Assembly (NCBI GenBank): GCA_022749755.1
Contig: CM040451.1
Location: 3,920,871-3,984,870, forward strand
Direction: 5' to 3'
Length of the DNA stretch: 64,000 nucleotides
Origin: Azadirachta indica
Lineage: Eukaryota > Streptophyta > Magnoliopsida > Sapindales > Meliaceae
Within the stretch, counting starts at the first letter, position 1. The number at the start of each line of letters is the position of its first letter. This document shows, in pieces, positions 1 to 12,300 of this stretch. The translations under genes and the position numbers were made by a program. The notes beneath the pieces are model-generated. The model searched no databases. It saw only the letters and a program-made list of their open reading frames with translations, and was not told where the DNA came from.

Positions 1-1
1 G

Positions 2-484
2 AAAGTTCACATATCTCATTTAAGATACAAAAACATTCCTGATTTTGTCTTTCCTGGAGGAGTTCGGCCCCGTAAAAGTCTTAATTGGAAGAAGCGAAAA
101 CAGGGTGAAGCAAATGCAGGCAGTGGTAATAAGAGACAGAGAACAGTTGAAGATGCACAATTGGAGGAAAAAGCAAGATGTTATCATCAGGATTCCTCGC
201 ACAGTGATGTTTCTCTCAGATGTAATCCATCAATGGAGCTTCCATCATCATGCAAGGAAAGCATCCCGAAAGAAGTAGATGATGTGAGATCAGTAGTGAG
301 TGAATCCCAAAAGTTTGGCGACGGGAAACTCTCAAATGTGAATGTGAGAGCAACAGTTGCAGCAGCATTAGCAAGTTTAGAAGAGCTTGAGCCTGCGGAC
401 CTTACAGCACCATGCTTCAGTACTCCATTCACACCACCTCAAAAGCCAATTATAAAGCTCCAATTTACTTCTCTCGTGAAGTAA
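2..484 (+). CDS. 3' end of a probable nuclear poly(A) polymerase (partial)
   Basis: An open frame runs in from the left edge to a TAA at 482-484 with no stop and no need for a start in the window, so this is the end of a larger gene. The first part reads HLRYKNIPDFVFPGGVRPRK, resembling the segment after the RNA-binding domain of plant nuclear poly(A) polymerases. It is followed by basic clusters (WKKRKQ, NKRQR near codons 29-34 and 45-49) that could be nuclear localisation signals, then a low-complexity tail ending KLQFTSLVK. Plant poly(A) polymerases add the poly(A) tail to cleaved pre-mRNA in the nucleus and end in such a variable tail. The catalytic part lies outside the window, so the family call rests on the short conserved stretch. 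The gene converges with the pyrophosphorylase gene at 1720-10362. Confidence 0.55.
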   Translation, partial: KVHISHLRYKNIPDFVFPGGVRPRKSLNWKKRKQGEANAGSGNKRQRTVEDAQLEEKARCYHQDSSHSDVSLRCNPSMELPSSCKESIPKEVDDVRSVVSESQKFGDGKLSNVNVRATVAAALASLEELEPADLTAPCFSTPFTPPQKPIIKLQFTSLVK

Positions 485-1540
485 AAATGGCAACAAGGGC
501 AACATTCTTTTGTGTAACATTTAATTGTGATTGTGACTGTAAATGATGATGATCTGATCATGTGATCATATTGTATGAGTTAATACCTCGAAATAGTTGC
601 AGTAATATATATGTATATATATACATATTGACGAAGTCATTCATTTCATTTCAACTGTCAATTTTTCGTTTCATCTTTTTAAGTTATTTTTTATTTACAA
701 AATGTTCGTTTAGCTTGAGCCCACGAATCACCATTCATTACATTTATCCTCAGCAACACATGTATATTTAATCACTAAGGATGATGTATTTAGTATTGTT
801 ATTAATTAGTATTTTTATGAAAATGAAAATCGTATTTTCTGATAATTCCAAAGTTTAAGAATGATTTTAGGGGTTTTTTTTTTTTGAAAAATTGTATTTT
901 TGAAACAAGAATTATAAAAGAGTTTGGCAGAATAATGTTAGAGAAAGGAATTTCAATAATTTCATATATTAATCATTTTGAGTAAATAAATTAATTTGAT
1001 TAATTTAAATTTGTTTTCTTAAAAGATTTAGATTTTAGTATTGCTAAACGTCCCTAATAAAAGAAAATAAAATAATACATTATATTACCGCCAATATCAT
1101 TTCAATATATATTATTTAATTTTTGAATATCTCTTATCATTCTGTATTAAAATAAATTATTTTTAGTATTTAAATTATGGTAATAATAAACTATGAAATA
1201 TAGTTTAGTCTTATTTTTTAGAATAAAAATAAATTAAAAAAAAACTCTATTAAGAATTGATATTTACTAAATTGTAGAATTAAATGAAAACCAACAATAC
1301 AAAACATGCCCAGAATGCATTGCTAGCACTACTATTTAACAAAAAGCCTCCCATCTAAAACTTCACAAAATTATGGTTGAAAATTAATTGGGAAATCTTT
1401 ATTCTATTATCAAATAGTTTGAAGAGAATCTGAAGGCTTTAACAGGTACACAAAATCTGCCTAAAAAAGGGTACAACTGTGATCAATAATTTGGATATTC
1501 AAATAATAAAGAAATTGTAATCTCATTCATTCATATGTGC

Positions 1541-1580
<40 letters not shown>

Positions 1581-1719
1581 AAAATCATCAATTCATACAT
1601 GACCAAATAACCCACTATCTATCTCAATACATGCATGGGAAAGCAAAGATGGATCGCATCCCATCCCATTTTAGCTGAAAACGAGCCGCGCAAATCAAGT
1701 ATATGTAAATGAAACTGAA
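485..1719. other. Convergent 3' intergenic region
   Basis: AT-rich DNA between two convergent gene ends. It should hold both 3' UTRs and polyadenylation signals. An (AT)n tract lies at 1544-1577. I see no coding region. Confidence 0.6.
1544..1577. repeat. (AT)n microsatellite, about 17 units
   Basis: Uninterrupted alternating AT just downstream of the stop codon of the minus-strand pyrophosphorylase gene. It is likely length-polymorphic. Confidence 0.9.
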
Positions 1720-3614
1720 CTAGAATGCAATCTCACAAGGTGCATGAAACGTTCTTCCACGGCATATAGCTTCTAGGTTTTCTCCGGCGTAAGAACAAAG
1801 TGGTGAAACCTCCACACCTGAGTTCCAAGAGCAAGCATGTGTCAAGTACTGAGAACAATATAGAATTCTTATGTAGCTACTTTTTATTATTGTAAAGAGA
1901 CAAAGAAGATGAGAGGGGGGAATTGAATAATGAGTTTCTCTCTCTCCTAATCCATTTTTAGGAATACTTCTCCAGATCTGTTCTTTGACATGATTTTTTA
2001 AGCCAATTGTGAGGAAAAACGACATTCCATTTCCACCTACCTATTTCAAGTTTCCGAGTTGAATAGAAAATTCTTATCAATCCAAAAGCAATTCAACTAG
2101 ACCTAATTAGCCTCCTCAACTAGACAACCAATATACCCTTCATATATCAGGCCTAGCTTCTGTTTGAGCCAACAGCCTATCTGAGTTTAAGCATTTTCTC
2201 TCCCTCCTTTTTCATTTTGTCCTGGTATTTGAATCATCCTAATGCAAAAGAGAGTGAAATTACCAGTTGCATAGAGTGGCACTGAATGCGTCAAAAAGCC
2301 ACCAGCAGCTATTACCCAACGTGTGTGGAGTCGAAGAACAAGCAGTCTAGCACTGTCTGGGGTGTCAAAATTTGCCCCATTGGCATTTTTAACTGGTGCA
2401 AACTCTTCCTCCCGTAGCACCTGAAAATCGCAAAACATATTTTTTTCCAGTATTAGCACTAATCACAGAGATACGAGAGGAAAATGCTGTATTTGGAGTG
2501 AGAAACAATGGGAAGAAAGTCATTACCTCAAAAAGAGCAGTTGAAGGAGCATAAGGAAATGCATCAAATATAAACTGCTCTAGCTTGTACCCCAAAGTTT
2601 GTCCATGGATAGAAGGTATCTTTTTCTCAGCAAGATGGTAACTGCACTTGCAATGCATGTATATTAACAGACCTGTAAATATTAAAAATGTATACAAACA
2701 AATACAATTTAAACATGGGAACAGCATGATGATTTTAATAATTACATATTAGATTCTATATTGCTTTTGATGTTCGTGCGGACCCATCTGATTTCTGAGG
2801 GTACAAGTACTACAATGGTGTTCCAAAACATTAGTAGTCTGTTCATCTTGATAAAACCAAGAGATTGAAAAGATATGGTGGAGGCTGAAAAAGATATGTT
2901 CAGGTATAACTGATTCTAAAATTCATGCAAGAAACTAATCATGCAGCTGATATAGAATACTTGTAGTCCTTTATTAATATGGCTTGATATGTGTTTTGAC
3001 TGAAATAGTCCTGGCAAGGCAAAGTGACCCCAAGTATATTGTGACAAAGGACGTGGTAATTATGGTTATGATAAAAATCAATTTAAATCTGCAGAAAGTT
3101 GAGAGAGAAAGCATCACTAACACGCTGTCTTTTTCGAGGCCATTAGCCACCTGGTTTAGGAAATCCAAAGTGAACATGTGTAAGCAAACCTGAAACCCAA
3201 GAATGATACAACAGTCAGAAAAACAAATTCTATTAGAATACAAGACCATTATTCTCTTTAAGAGTTCAAGAACACAAATCATGGTGCATACAGAATAATG
3301 ATACAGAATAATTACAATAAATCACAAGTGGAATTGTTAATCTTAAGAAGAAAATACTCTAAAAGCACAATATTTCCAGCACTAAATGTGCAAATCTCCT
3401 TCAGTGAAAGAACAAAACAAAAAACTAAATTGTCAAAATTCTTTCTATGCATAATTTCCTTGAAGTGTCTTTGATAATTTATGGTATGCTCCTTCAAATT
3501 GTCTTTATATTGAAACAGTTTAAATAAATCATGACATTCATTTGGATACTAATTGCATTTTTGCATAAGGATCTCACTAAGGCATTAAATCACTGATCAA
3601 AAACATTTACTACC

Positions 3615-3646
<32 letters not shown>

Positions 3647-6600
3647 AAAAGCAAGATTTAAATTGTATGGGCTTTTGGAGTATGGGGAAATAAGGTGTTG
3701 TGGTACCAAAATTCAATGTGTGTGTATGTGTTCAGCAAATGCTTAAAGAATTAAAGAAGAAAAAGTTCCTCACAACAACAACAACATCGTGCACAAATTT
3801 TCAGCCCAACCAATCAGAATGACTTTCACCAAACAATTTGAAGTAATAATCTACCAACAATTGTGCCTCAGGACACCAAGCAAAATTTAAATCCAATGAG
3901 CACAACAGATGTTGTCAAAAAGCATAAAATGCAAGGCAAAGTTCCATACATTACTCCAACAAAAACGAAGACGTCCAGTCTCCTGATTGATTGCCGAAGC
4001 CAGTGATGGATCTAACTCACTGTATTCAACCACAGTGAGAGGTCCACCTTTACCCCGCCTCACAAAGACCCCAACCTTTTCTTGGGGATATGCCTGCAAC
4101 CAAACCCAAGAAGAATAAGAGTATAAATTTTTCAGTCTTATATTGTAAACAGTAATTATCCGCAATGTAACCTGTTGATAGTATGCTTTCTTTATTTCTT
4201 CTATTTTCCCATAGATCATATAAAAGTTAATTCTTCACTGACAATCTACCAAGAGGAATTACTGAGTTGTCTTTCTTTTTCTTTTGTTCCCACAATAAGA
4301 AACATGAATTATTGCCTAACAGAAAATATAAGAACAAAATATGACAAGCCATATACTGCAAGCTGATCTAAATCAGAGATAAGTTTTATTATAATCTGAA
4401 TTAAGCAGAATAATGACAGCAATAGAAGCTGACTTGCAATATATTACAAAAGCCTTCTCAAATTCAAGTTTTCGTCAATAGAAATTAGACAATTAATAAG
4501 CTGAAGTTCCATAAAAGTCCAGATGCAAAATATTAGTTACCTTTCGGACAACTTTTGCTGCAGCAGCAACTCCTTTATCAATAAAATATCCCAAGAAAGT
4601 AGGATCAGCCACACGAACCTGCTTGCAAAATCCTAATCACTATTTCTTAAATAGGAAATATCTAGAAACTTCCAACCAATTAAAAAAACACAAACAACAA
4701 GAAACTTACCAGTGCATTGTCCACTCCATAGCAATCCACATATTTAATGCCTCTTGATGCCATATCTTCTAATAATTTTGATGATTTCAGTGCTGATCAA
4801 CAAATCATGTCCAACCAAACCAATGAGTATCCAAACAATATTATGATATTTGAATGCATTGCTAAATTAAAAGATACCTGAATATACTCCTCCATTTCCA
4901 TCCGGAGCCTTAGCCACCTGGCTTTAAACAATTAAACTCGTATAACCACCAAATTATAGAATGGGTGTGATAGTTTGAAATGAAAAGGTTCAACAAGGAA
5001 GGAAGACAATAGAACTGTATCTCTTTTAAAAAAAGAAAAGAAAACAAAGCAGCCGATGCCACTCCACAAAACACACCTAAGTAACACCAAAAGTAGTTTT
5101 TGTTTTCTTAAATTAGGATCACATCTAATTTGCATCCTCCCAGTACTGCTGAAGGTTTTGTGAGCCCAAAGAAGCATTAAAGAATTCATTCTCTCTTTCT
5201 ATAAGTGGACGTAGAACCTTTAAATCTCTAAATTTCGGTAAACTGTCGTATGATGTAGGCGGCCATTCTCAGACATGTTATTTTATGGACTTTGACATAT
5301 GTTGTAATATCTTAGAAACATTCAGATATATGCAAACATCATGGTTTATTACTTAAATATTCCTTTATTAGCCTCTGGTTCAGCCTAACCAAAATCAGTT
5401 ATAAACTGGTACGCAACATACTTCCACAGAATGCAAGTCATATTTCTAGTTCTTAACTACATGCTTTGTTTGTTTAGCTTCCAAATGATCCAGACAAGGA
5501 GGAGTTAAAAGAAAACAAGAAAAAAAAAAATGGAAGTAATCAAATTTTAAGGTCAAAATTTCAAATAGAGCCATATGAGATGCTCCATACTCTTCTGGTC
5601 AGTATTCTAATCATTTCCTAATATGATTTTCTTGGCAAAATGATAAGTTTGTTTAATTTAAGTAAAATTAAAATGACCGAGAAAACTCAAAACAAGGAGG
5701 ACGGGATGTATTAAAAGTCTTGAGGTCAATAAAAACAGCAGATACAGGAGCCCTTAATCAAGTCACCCGTGCTTTCGAAATAGGATGTATGAGGAAAAAA
5801 GGGACATTTAGGAACTCAAAGGACATAGACACCCAAAGGGAAGGTGAAAATAACAAGGAAAACTATCTCATCGAATAGCCTTGGTTGCATTACTTTTGTC
5901 AGCTTTTGAATTACGAAATTACCGAGTTGTATCAGCTATATGACTCCTATAAGCATTTGCAAATTCACCAGGACTGATGGAATTGTTCTAATTCTAGGTA
6001 TCCCATTGATCAAGAAAAATCCATGCTAAGATATAATTCCATCATAACATAGAAGAAATTGGCTTATCAAAATTATCAACACTCTAAGCACTTCATACTT
6101 TAACATCTATTTGTACCATAAACAACTTTTAATTCAAATTCATCCATAAGTACCGATGCCTCAGCGAAATAAAGTCAGTAGCTTAGGGCATTTTCAGGAC
6201 TCAAAATCAGATTATTTAAATAGATTAAAAACAGAAAACCATACTTTGTATGGAGTCTCCATAATAATTCTACCATCCTTTGAAACACACGGTATGGTGC
6301 CTTGCTGGAAGAAGGTGACCTACATCAAGGAAGTGCCATTCAAAGTAAAGTCAAAGAAAGAGTGTCGTGAATAGCCAAAAAGAAAACTACCAAAAGAATC
6401 TTACTTGATCCGATTCCAGGCCAAAGTACTTATGGCTTTCAAAATATTTGCGTGTGGCATCATCAGTAAAGGGACTGGTCATTATGTACCAGTGTATTGT
6501 CACTGAACCAGCAGAACCTCCACCTGCAGATAATAAAGAATTTAGATAGTTGTATCAAACGAATTATAAGTATGCAAAGTCTAGAATGATAAACCTTACC

Positions 6601-9600
6601 TTCACTAATAAATTGAGCAGCTAGTCTTTGGGCACACAAAATTCGTTCAGCTTGAAGTTGAAAAAGGGACTTGCCAGATGGAAGTCCAATATCTGAAATA
6701 AAAGCGCATGGAAAGTAAAAAATAAGAATTTATTATTGAATTACTAAGTTTATAAGATTCAAATATGTACACAAGAAAAAATCATAAATATAACTTCACA
6801 GGCCAGATTCAAAATAAGTTAGAGGAATCAATTGAAGTAGACTAAGATTCATTCTCCTTCCTTTTTCTCTTTAAAAAAAAAAAATGTTATTTGAACGTAA
6901 GAATTTTTAGTAGTCTAGGTTCTTATTCCTTGATTCAAAGAAATTATTCAGGATTTATAACCAACAAAAGAATTAACCATTATAATTTTCTCAAGGACAG
7001 CTACATCACATTCTTTCTCAAGATTATATTTCGAAGAATCAGATACAGTATAATCCACCTACAAAAAATCAACAGCTTTGATAAAGTTTTTCACCTAACT
7101 TTTCCACTTATAAGTGAATTTATTTATAACCATTCCAAAATTCTAAAGTTTTTGCTTCTATGCTTATGTAGGACAGATGATTAAGTGGTCTCAATCATTC
7201 TCTTTTTTTTTTTTTCCAAAAATTGTGGAAAATTAAAATATCAATTTTAACCAATCCCATCCCAGAACAAAAAAAACTAAAAGGACATTGCTGCATCACT
7301 AAATAGTTATTTGATCAACCAGAGAATGGCCAGAATCAAGTAAATATTAAAAAACAAAAGAGAAAATTAGGACCTATAGTTAGAACCAAAAAAATTTTTG
7401 AAAGAAAATTGGCAAAACAGAATTTGTTTGACGAAACACAAGCAGTTGGGATGAGCCTTTGAGTCACCTATTCAATTTGTAATTATGAACTACACCACAC
7501 TTTCTTAGAGTTTTAGTAACACCAAAATAGAAGAGAACCAGTAAAAGAATCTCAGCTTCAACACTCAAGCATTTCTGATGCATTGTTAATGCAACAACCT
7601 CTAAAGAAATGTGCATTAATGTATTATTTTCAAATAAAGTGAGTAAAAAATTACTCACTAAAACATCCTTTTGGATCTGAACTTCCAAGTCGTGTTCCCT
7701 GCATCAAAAGTCCCATCACAAGAAAACATATGCAACAATCAGTCATAGGAATGCTTCAAAACTAAGAAAAACTGAACAGAAAATTCATTGAAGACAAATA
7801 GACAACAGTCACAAGCACCCAATATCTATGAAGCAGAAAAACAATTTTCCCCACAAGCATCCCAATAACACATTAAAACCAAATAGATCACTTCTCACTA
7901 CACTAATATTCCAAAGAACCAGAATAAATCTCAAGCTAGCAGCATTATCATCTGTGGATGCCACAAAAATGGAAGAGTATGAGGAGAATTGTCCAACATG
8001 TGCCCCATCCAAGTCCCTAAGGGGATAGCCTAAATGGTTAGATCTCTTGAAGTGATGCTAGAGGTGTAAGCATCGAATTTTCCTCGCATAAACATCAAAG
8101 AAGCTTGTATTTAACTTTTGTTTATTCATGAAGAGAGAAGGTGTGGGATGTTTGGGAAAAAAGAATTTTAGAAATGTGAGAAATTCAGGACATATTTTAA
8201 CAATGTAAAAATTGTAAGTAACCAATAACCAAATAAACAATTTATATCAAATTTATCAGACAGACAGCTCCTTTGTACGGTGAGATCACATTTTCTCCTT
8301 ACCCTTTTTTTAACTTCTTAACATATGCCCTCAGGCCACACGTTAACATTTCTCATTCACCAAATGCCTATTAACTATATCTATTAAATATGATACATAT
8401 ACATAAATTTCCTGCTCTTAAGAGTTAAAGATAATATTAGAAAATGACACTCTCACAATCACACTCCACTCCAACCTTGTTCTCCTCTACAAATTGGTAT
8501 ACCAGATTGGAGATCAAACCAGTTCCTCAGTTTTCCATAGTCTGCAAAGCTACACCAAAATTGGTCTTTACTCCAATAGGAACCATTAACTAAATGCATA
8601 ACTGGCAATTTTTTCCATCATTTAAAGATGGACTAGCCAGAAATGCTATACTTTCAAGTTATTTTAGTACAACAATAACTCAAGATTGGATTATCGTCAA
8701 TATTATACATAACATTGTGCCCAAAGATCACTCATCTTCACTGTTAAAATTGAATAAATCATTATTTGATGAGTCAGTTTGCTGAGAATGTCTACAGACA
8801 TAATTCATTATTTCCTTTTCTTTTTCTTTTTTTTTTCCTTTTTTTTTCATTTTCTTTTTTTTTTTCCTTTTTTTTTTTTTCATGTAGCTCCATATGAACC
8901 CAACTTTGCCTTTTTGTTGAGCAACATAAGGATATTCCTCACTTGAATTAAAAATGTCAACATGCACATGCAAAGAAATAAAAACATATACACACAGACA
9001 CATAAGACTAGTGTTATGCATCCAAACATTTGAGGGCTAGTGCTTCTGCAATATTATAGGTTTCCAGTGTCATAAAGTACCCCATCCACCACAAAACAAG
9101 TTTGATTATTATTAATAAATTACAATTGATTCTGATGCAAAGGGGAATGGACTCGAATAAAGCATCTTTTGATAACTATAATTCTTAGAAATTTATTAGG
9201 ACCCCTACTTTTCAAATTTAGGTGAACAATCTAGTAGAAAATTGTCATTAGTGAACAACCAAAAGAAGCTAGATCACACCAACCGGAAAGAGAAAGAAAG
9301 AGATAGATCCGTGATGTAACTACCCAGCCAAAGTCCAAAGAGCTTCCTAAAAGTATATAGTGATTGCCCATGATAAAACTTTATGATCCCTGCTTTTGCA
9401 TTATTAAGTAAGCATATCCATCACGAAACTGTCTTGGTTGAGCATAATCTCATCTCAAAAAGCAACATCATATCAAAATTATGGTTAGGAGAGAAGGAGA
9501 GGCATAGATTCTTCATGAAACATCACATTTACACAGCATCAATAAATAAACAATTCTTTTTGAAGCACATTACGAGTCACTCACCCAAAAAGTAAAAGCA

Positions 9601-10362
9601 ATCAATACCAAAATAACCCACATCAAGCATGTATAAATTACGATAAGGTTCGACATACTTTAAGAAATAATGATGATAATAATAACAAAAATAAAAATAA
9701 AAAATAAAAAGATACCTGGCCACCAGATAAAAGCAAAACACCCAACTTCCCTTCAGAGATAGCCTTCAATCCCATCTTCCACCATCTTTCCCTTTCCTCC
9801 ATTGTCCTCTCCTCCACGGACGACACATTTCTCTCCGGCACCGGTTCAATTGCCGCCACCGGCAACGCTGTAACCCAAACAAATACATGTCATTTCACAT
9901 TAAACCTGACAACGATTTAAATCATACACATTATACATCAATAGAGAATGAAATTAAGAAGCAACCTTGAGATCGAAGTGAGCACCGAATGATCCGATCT
10001 ATTCTCGGAAGATCTAAACTCTGAAAAACACAAAATCAACAAAAATTCAAAATCAAAATTAAGGAAAAAATCAGCTAATTTTTCAAATTCAATCACCTAA
10101 TTTCATCGAACATAACGAAATTATCAAAAACGGGAGGGAAATTACAAGAAGAAGAGAAAGCGGAAAAGACCTCGATGTCCTTGACGAGACAATCTCGTTC
10201 GTCGGGTGAGAGCTCATCCCAAAGGGCAAAAACGTCCTCTTGGCCGTAATCCTTAACTCTCTCAAGCAACGCCTGAGGTGGAGGTGGCGGCGGTGAAATT
10301 GCGACAGCCGACGCAGCGCTGCTATCCGTCCCCACCACCGTCGGTTCCCTCATATTCTGCAA
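1720..10362 (-). CDS. UAP1: UDP-N-acetylglucosamine pyrophosphorylase, complete, 15 exons, 502 aa
   Basis: Exons (high to low): 10171-10362, 9966-10020, 9716-9867, 7659-7698, 6600-6692, 6405-6523, 6245-6319, 4878-4917, 4710-4792, 4541-4618, 3950-4093, 3122-3189, 2527-2641, 2264-2420, 1720-1817. Phases join without a break to 1509 nt. All introns are GT-AG, and 502 aa matches the roughly 500 aa of plant enzymes. The enzyme makes UDP-GlcNAc and PPi from UTP and GlcNAc-1-phosphate in the cytosol, feeding N-glycans, GPI anchors and O-GlcNAc. Seen: the nucleotide-binding loop [16 protein letters not shown] split by intron 3, then [67 protein letters not shown] and [11 protein letters not shown]. 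The N-terminus has a Pro run, as the start MQNMREP leads into SPPPPPPQ. The first Met is at 10362; no longer start is apparent. Exons 4, 7 and 8 are only 40-75 nt. Nothing suggests it is broken. Symbol by family resemblance. Confidence 0.93.
3616..3645. repeat. A30 homopolymer
   Basis: Thirty consecutive A inside intron 11 of the pyrophosphorylase gene. On the coding strand it is T30, about 430 bases upstream of the exon 12 acceptor. It may mark the tail of an old retroposed insertion, but I see no body for it. Confidence 0.85.
8018..8085 (+). mobile_element. tRNA-derived SINE-like fragment
   Basis: The segment begins GGGGATAGCCTAAATGG, like a pol III box A, followed about 35 bases later by a degraded box B (GTAAGCATCGAATTTTCC). 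It lies in intron 3 of the pyrophosphorylase gene, opposite in orientation. It cannot fold as a proper tRNA, so I read it as a SINE relic. Chance resemblance is possible. Confidence 0.3.
8817..8880. repeat. T-rich/C-interrupted microsatellite
   Basis: About 65 bases of T runs broken by single C or CA on the plus strand (purine-rich on the coding strand) within intron 3 of the pyrophosphorylase gene. Low-complexity DNA that gives rise to spurious Lys-rich reading frames. Confidence 0.85.
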
Positions 10363-10500
10363 TTATTCTCTCCCTCGAGATCTCCTTTGAATTGTCGGCC
10401 TTTGGTTTCGTTTCGTTTCGTTTCGTCGATTTATAGAAGAGAGAGGAAGGAATAGTAGCGAGGAAGACAAGAATCAATGGTCAGTTGGTGCATGTAGTGC
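10363..10500 (-). promoter_or_regulatory. 5' UTR / promoter-proximal region of the pyrophosphorylase gene
   Basis: Directly upstream of the ATG at 10362. It holds pyrimidine-rich DNA and four exact TTTCG units at 10406-10425 (CGAAA on the coding strand). The region is GC-richer than the DNA beyond 10500, as usual for a housekeeping gene leader. I cannot place a TATA box with confidence. Confidence 0.4.
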
Positions 10501-10889
10501 TGCCTACAATAACTGAATTTTTTGCTACAGTTCAACCAGTTCCCAAGTGTCGTTTGTTGAAATAATTACAACTGAGTCCCCAAACTCTTATAAAATAATA
10601 CATTTTCATATAATTATCTCTCTCTTTATACTTTAGTCCATCACGTTTGCTCGCTTTTCTTATATTTAACAAGCGACTGTTGGAGATAAAAATTTAAGAA
10701 CTTGATCTGAATAAAATGATTTAGAGTTAAAAATAAAATAATGTAAATAATAAATAAGTTATATTCTTGCAATTAAACGTATCTATATTTGTAATTTGAT
10801 TTGTCACTTAGTTTAAAGTATGGTTAATTAAATCAATAATCATATTATACAAATCATTTAAAATTTGTTTCTTATTATTAAATAAATAT

Positions 10890-11600
10890 TTACTCAATTT
10901 ATTTTTTTTTTCTAATTTATCATTGATGTATATAAATTTTTTTTTTTTTAATTTTTGGTAATATTATATTTAAGTTAAATTTTACATTAAAATTGAATGA
11001 ATTGAATTCATATTTAATTGTGTTAAATATGTTGATTTTGTTTATTTGTATACAACACAACTTTGATATATTTAATTAAAAATGTCTTATTATTTCATAT
11101 CTATCATTAAAAATAGTATGACAAAACTCAATCAATACAATCTATATGAAAAATACAATCAGTTTATTAATTATTTTATCTCAGTCTTTCATAAATAAGT
11201 GATAAGATTATATATGATTAATAAATGGTTTGTATTTATGCTTCAAATTTTGACATGATATAAATTAATCAAATTCTTACAAATTGAAAACTTTAGTATG
11301 CCCACTTATTGCATAATACAATGACATAAATTAATAAATTATTCTAATTTGTATTGATTAAATCTTTGTTTTATCTATTTGTGACATGAATGATAACACG
11401 AACTATTTTTTCTTCATTTAAACGACTAAAATATCATAACTGAGCAAGTAATATCCTGATTTGTTATTTCTTAAAATTTAAGGACGACAATGTTATTACT
11501 CCTCGGTTTAGCTTTCTAACAAGTTGATAGTAGTGCAATGAGTCTCGGTACTACCTTAAGTTTGACATATTTGGCTTTTATGTACATCCTGACCGTTCGA
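10890..11600 (+). repeat. Dispersed repeat R1, copy a
   Basis: About 0.7 kb matching 18195-18870 in the same orientation. Shared landmarks in order include TTAATATTATATTTAAGTTAAATTT-like DNA, GACAAAACTCAATCAATA, AAAATACAATCAGT and TACCTTAAGTTTGACATAT-like ends. The copies differ by many substitutions and small indels, so the duplication is old. It has no coding capacity and is probably a piece of a transposable element. Confidence 0.75.
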
Positions 11601-11639
11601 CGATGGGACCCGCGTTTACCCTCCAAAATGTAGTTTCTT

Positions 11640-12300
11640 TATGGGATATTAACGTATTGCCCACTATATTTTTATAAAACCAATACAAGTTCATATACTT
11701 TCATATTTATAACAAATAGGTCCTTATTGTGTAACAATAACAACAATACTGTTTTCGCATATATTTATTGATATCCAATCCTACATTTTACAAATATCCA
11801 TATAAAATATTATTTTTTATTCACTTATGTTTATTATTTTAAATTGTTATAAAAAATTTAAATTATTATGTTGGTCCTTGGTGTTTAAACTTTACTATTT
11901 AAATATTTTATTTTTATTAGACATTGGATAGTTTTTTTTAAAATTACTTTAAAATTTATTATTTTTTTATAAAGATGTAGATATATCTATAGAATATTCA
12001 TTAGAATGTGGATATCGGCAAATGTTCAAAAGATACATATATTAAATATAATATTTGCTTAGAAATACGAATAGGATATATAGCAATGAAATTTTTTTGT
12101 AAAATACTGTTATAGATATTAAGATATCTGTAACATATTTTATTCATTGTCATTCTTCGTAATGGATGTGTCGAGTGTCAAATCATAATATATTTATATT
12201 AGGACTTATTTGTTATAATGACTATATTATCTCTCTTTTTGTTATTATTTTAAACCTTAGGGCCTATTTGTTGCTATCCCTTTCTCGAAGGATATTTTAA
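11640..12300. mobile_element. Possible small terminal-inverted-repeat element
   Basis: The left part carries ATAACAAATAGGTCCTTA and the right part its approximate reverse complement (TTAGGACTTATTTGTTAT near 12200). The outer ends TAACGTATTG and ATCAAACGTTAG are also roughly inverted. The interior has no open frame. The inverted arms are imperfect and the boundaries approximate. Confidence 0.35.

Noticed and set aside
8018..8085. A functional tRNA gene
   Set aside because: Box A and box B resemblance only; the arms do not pair into a cloverleaf and box B is degraded.
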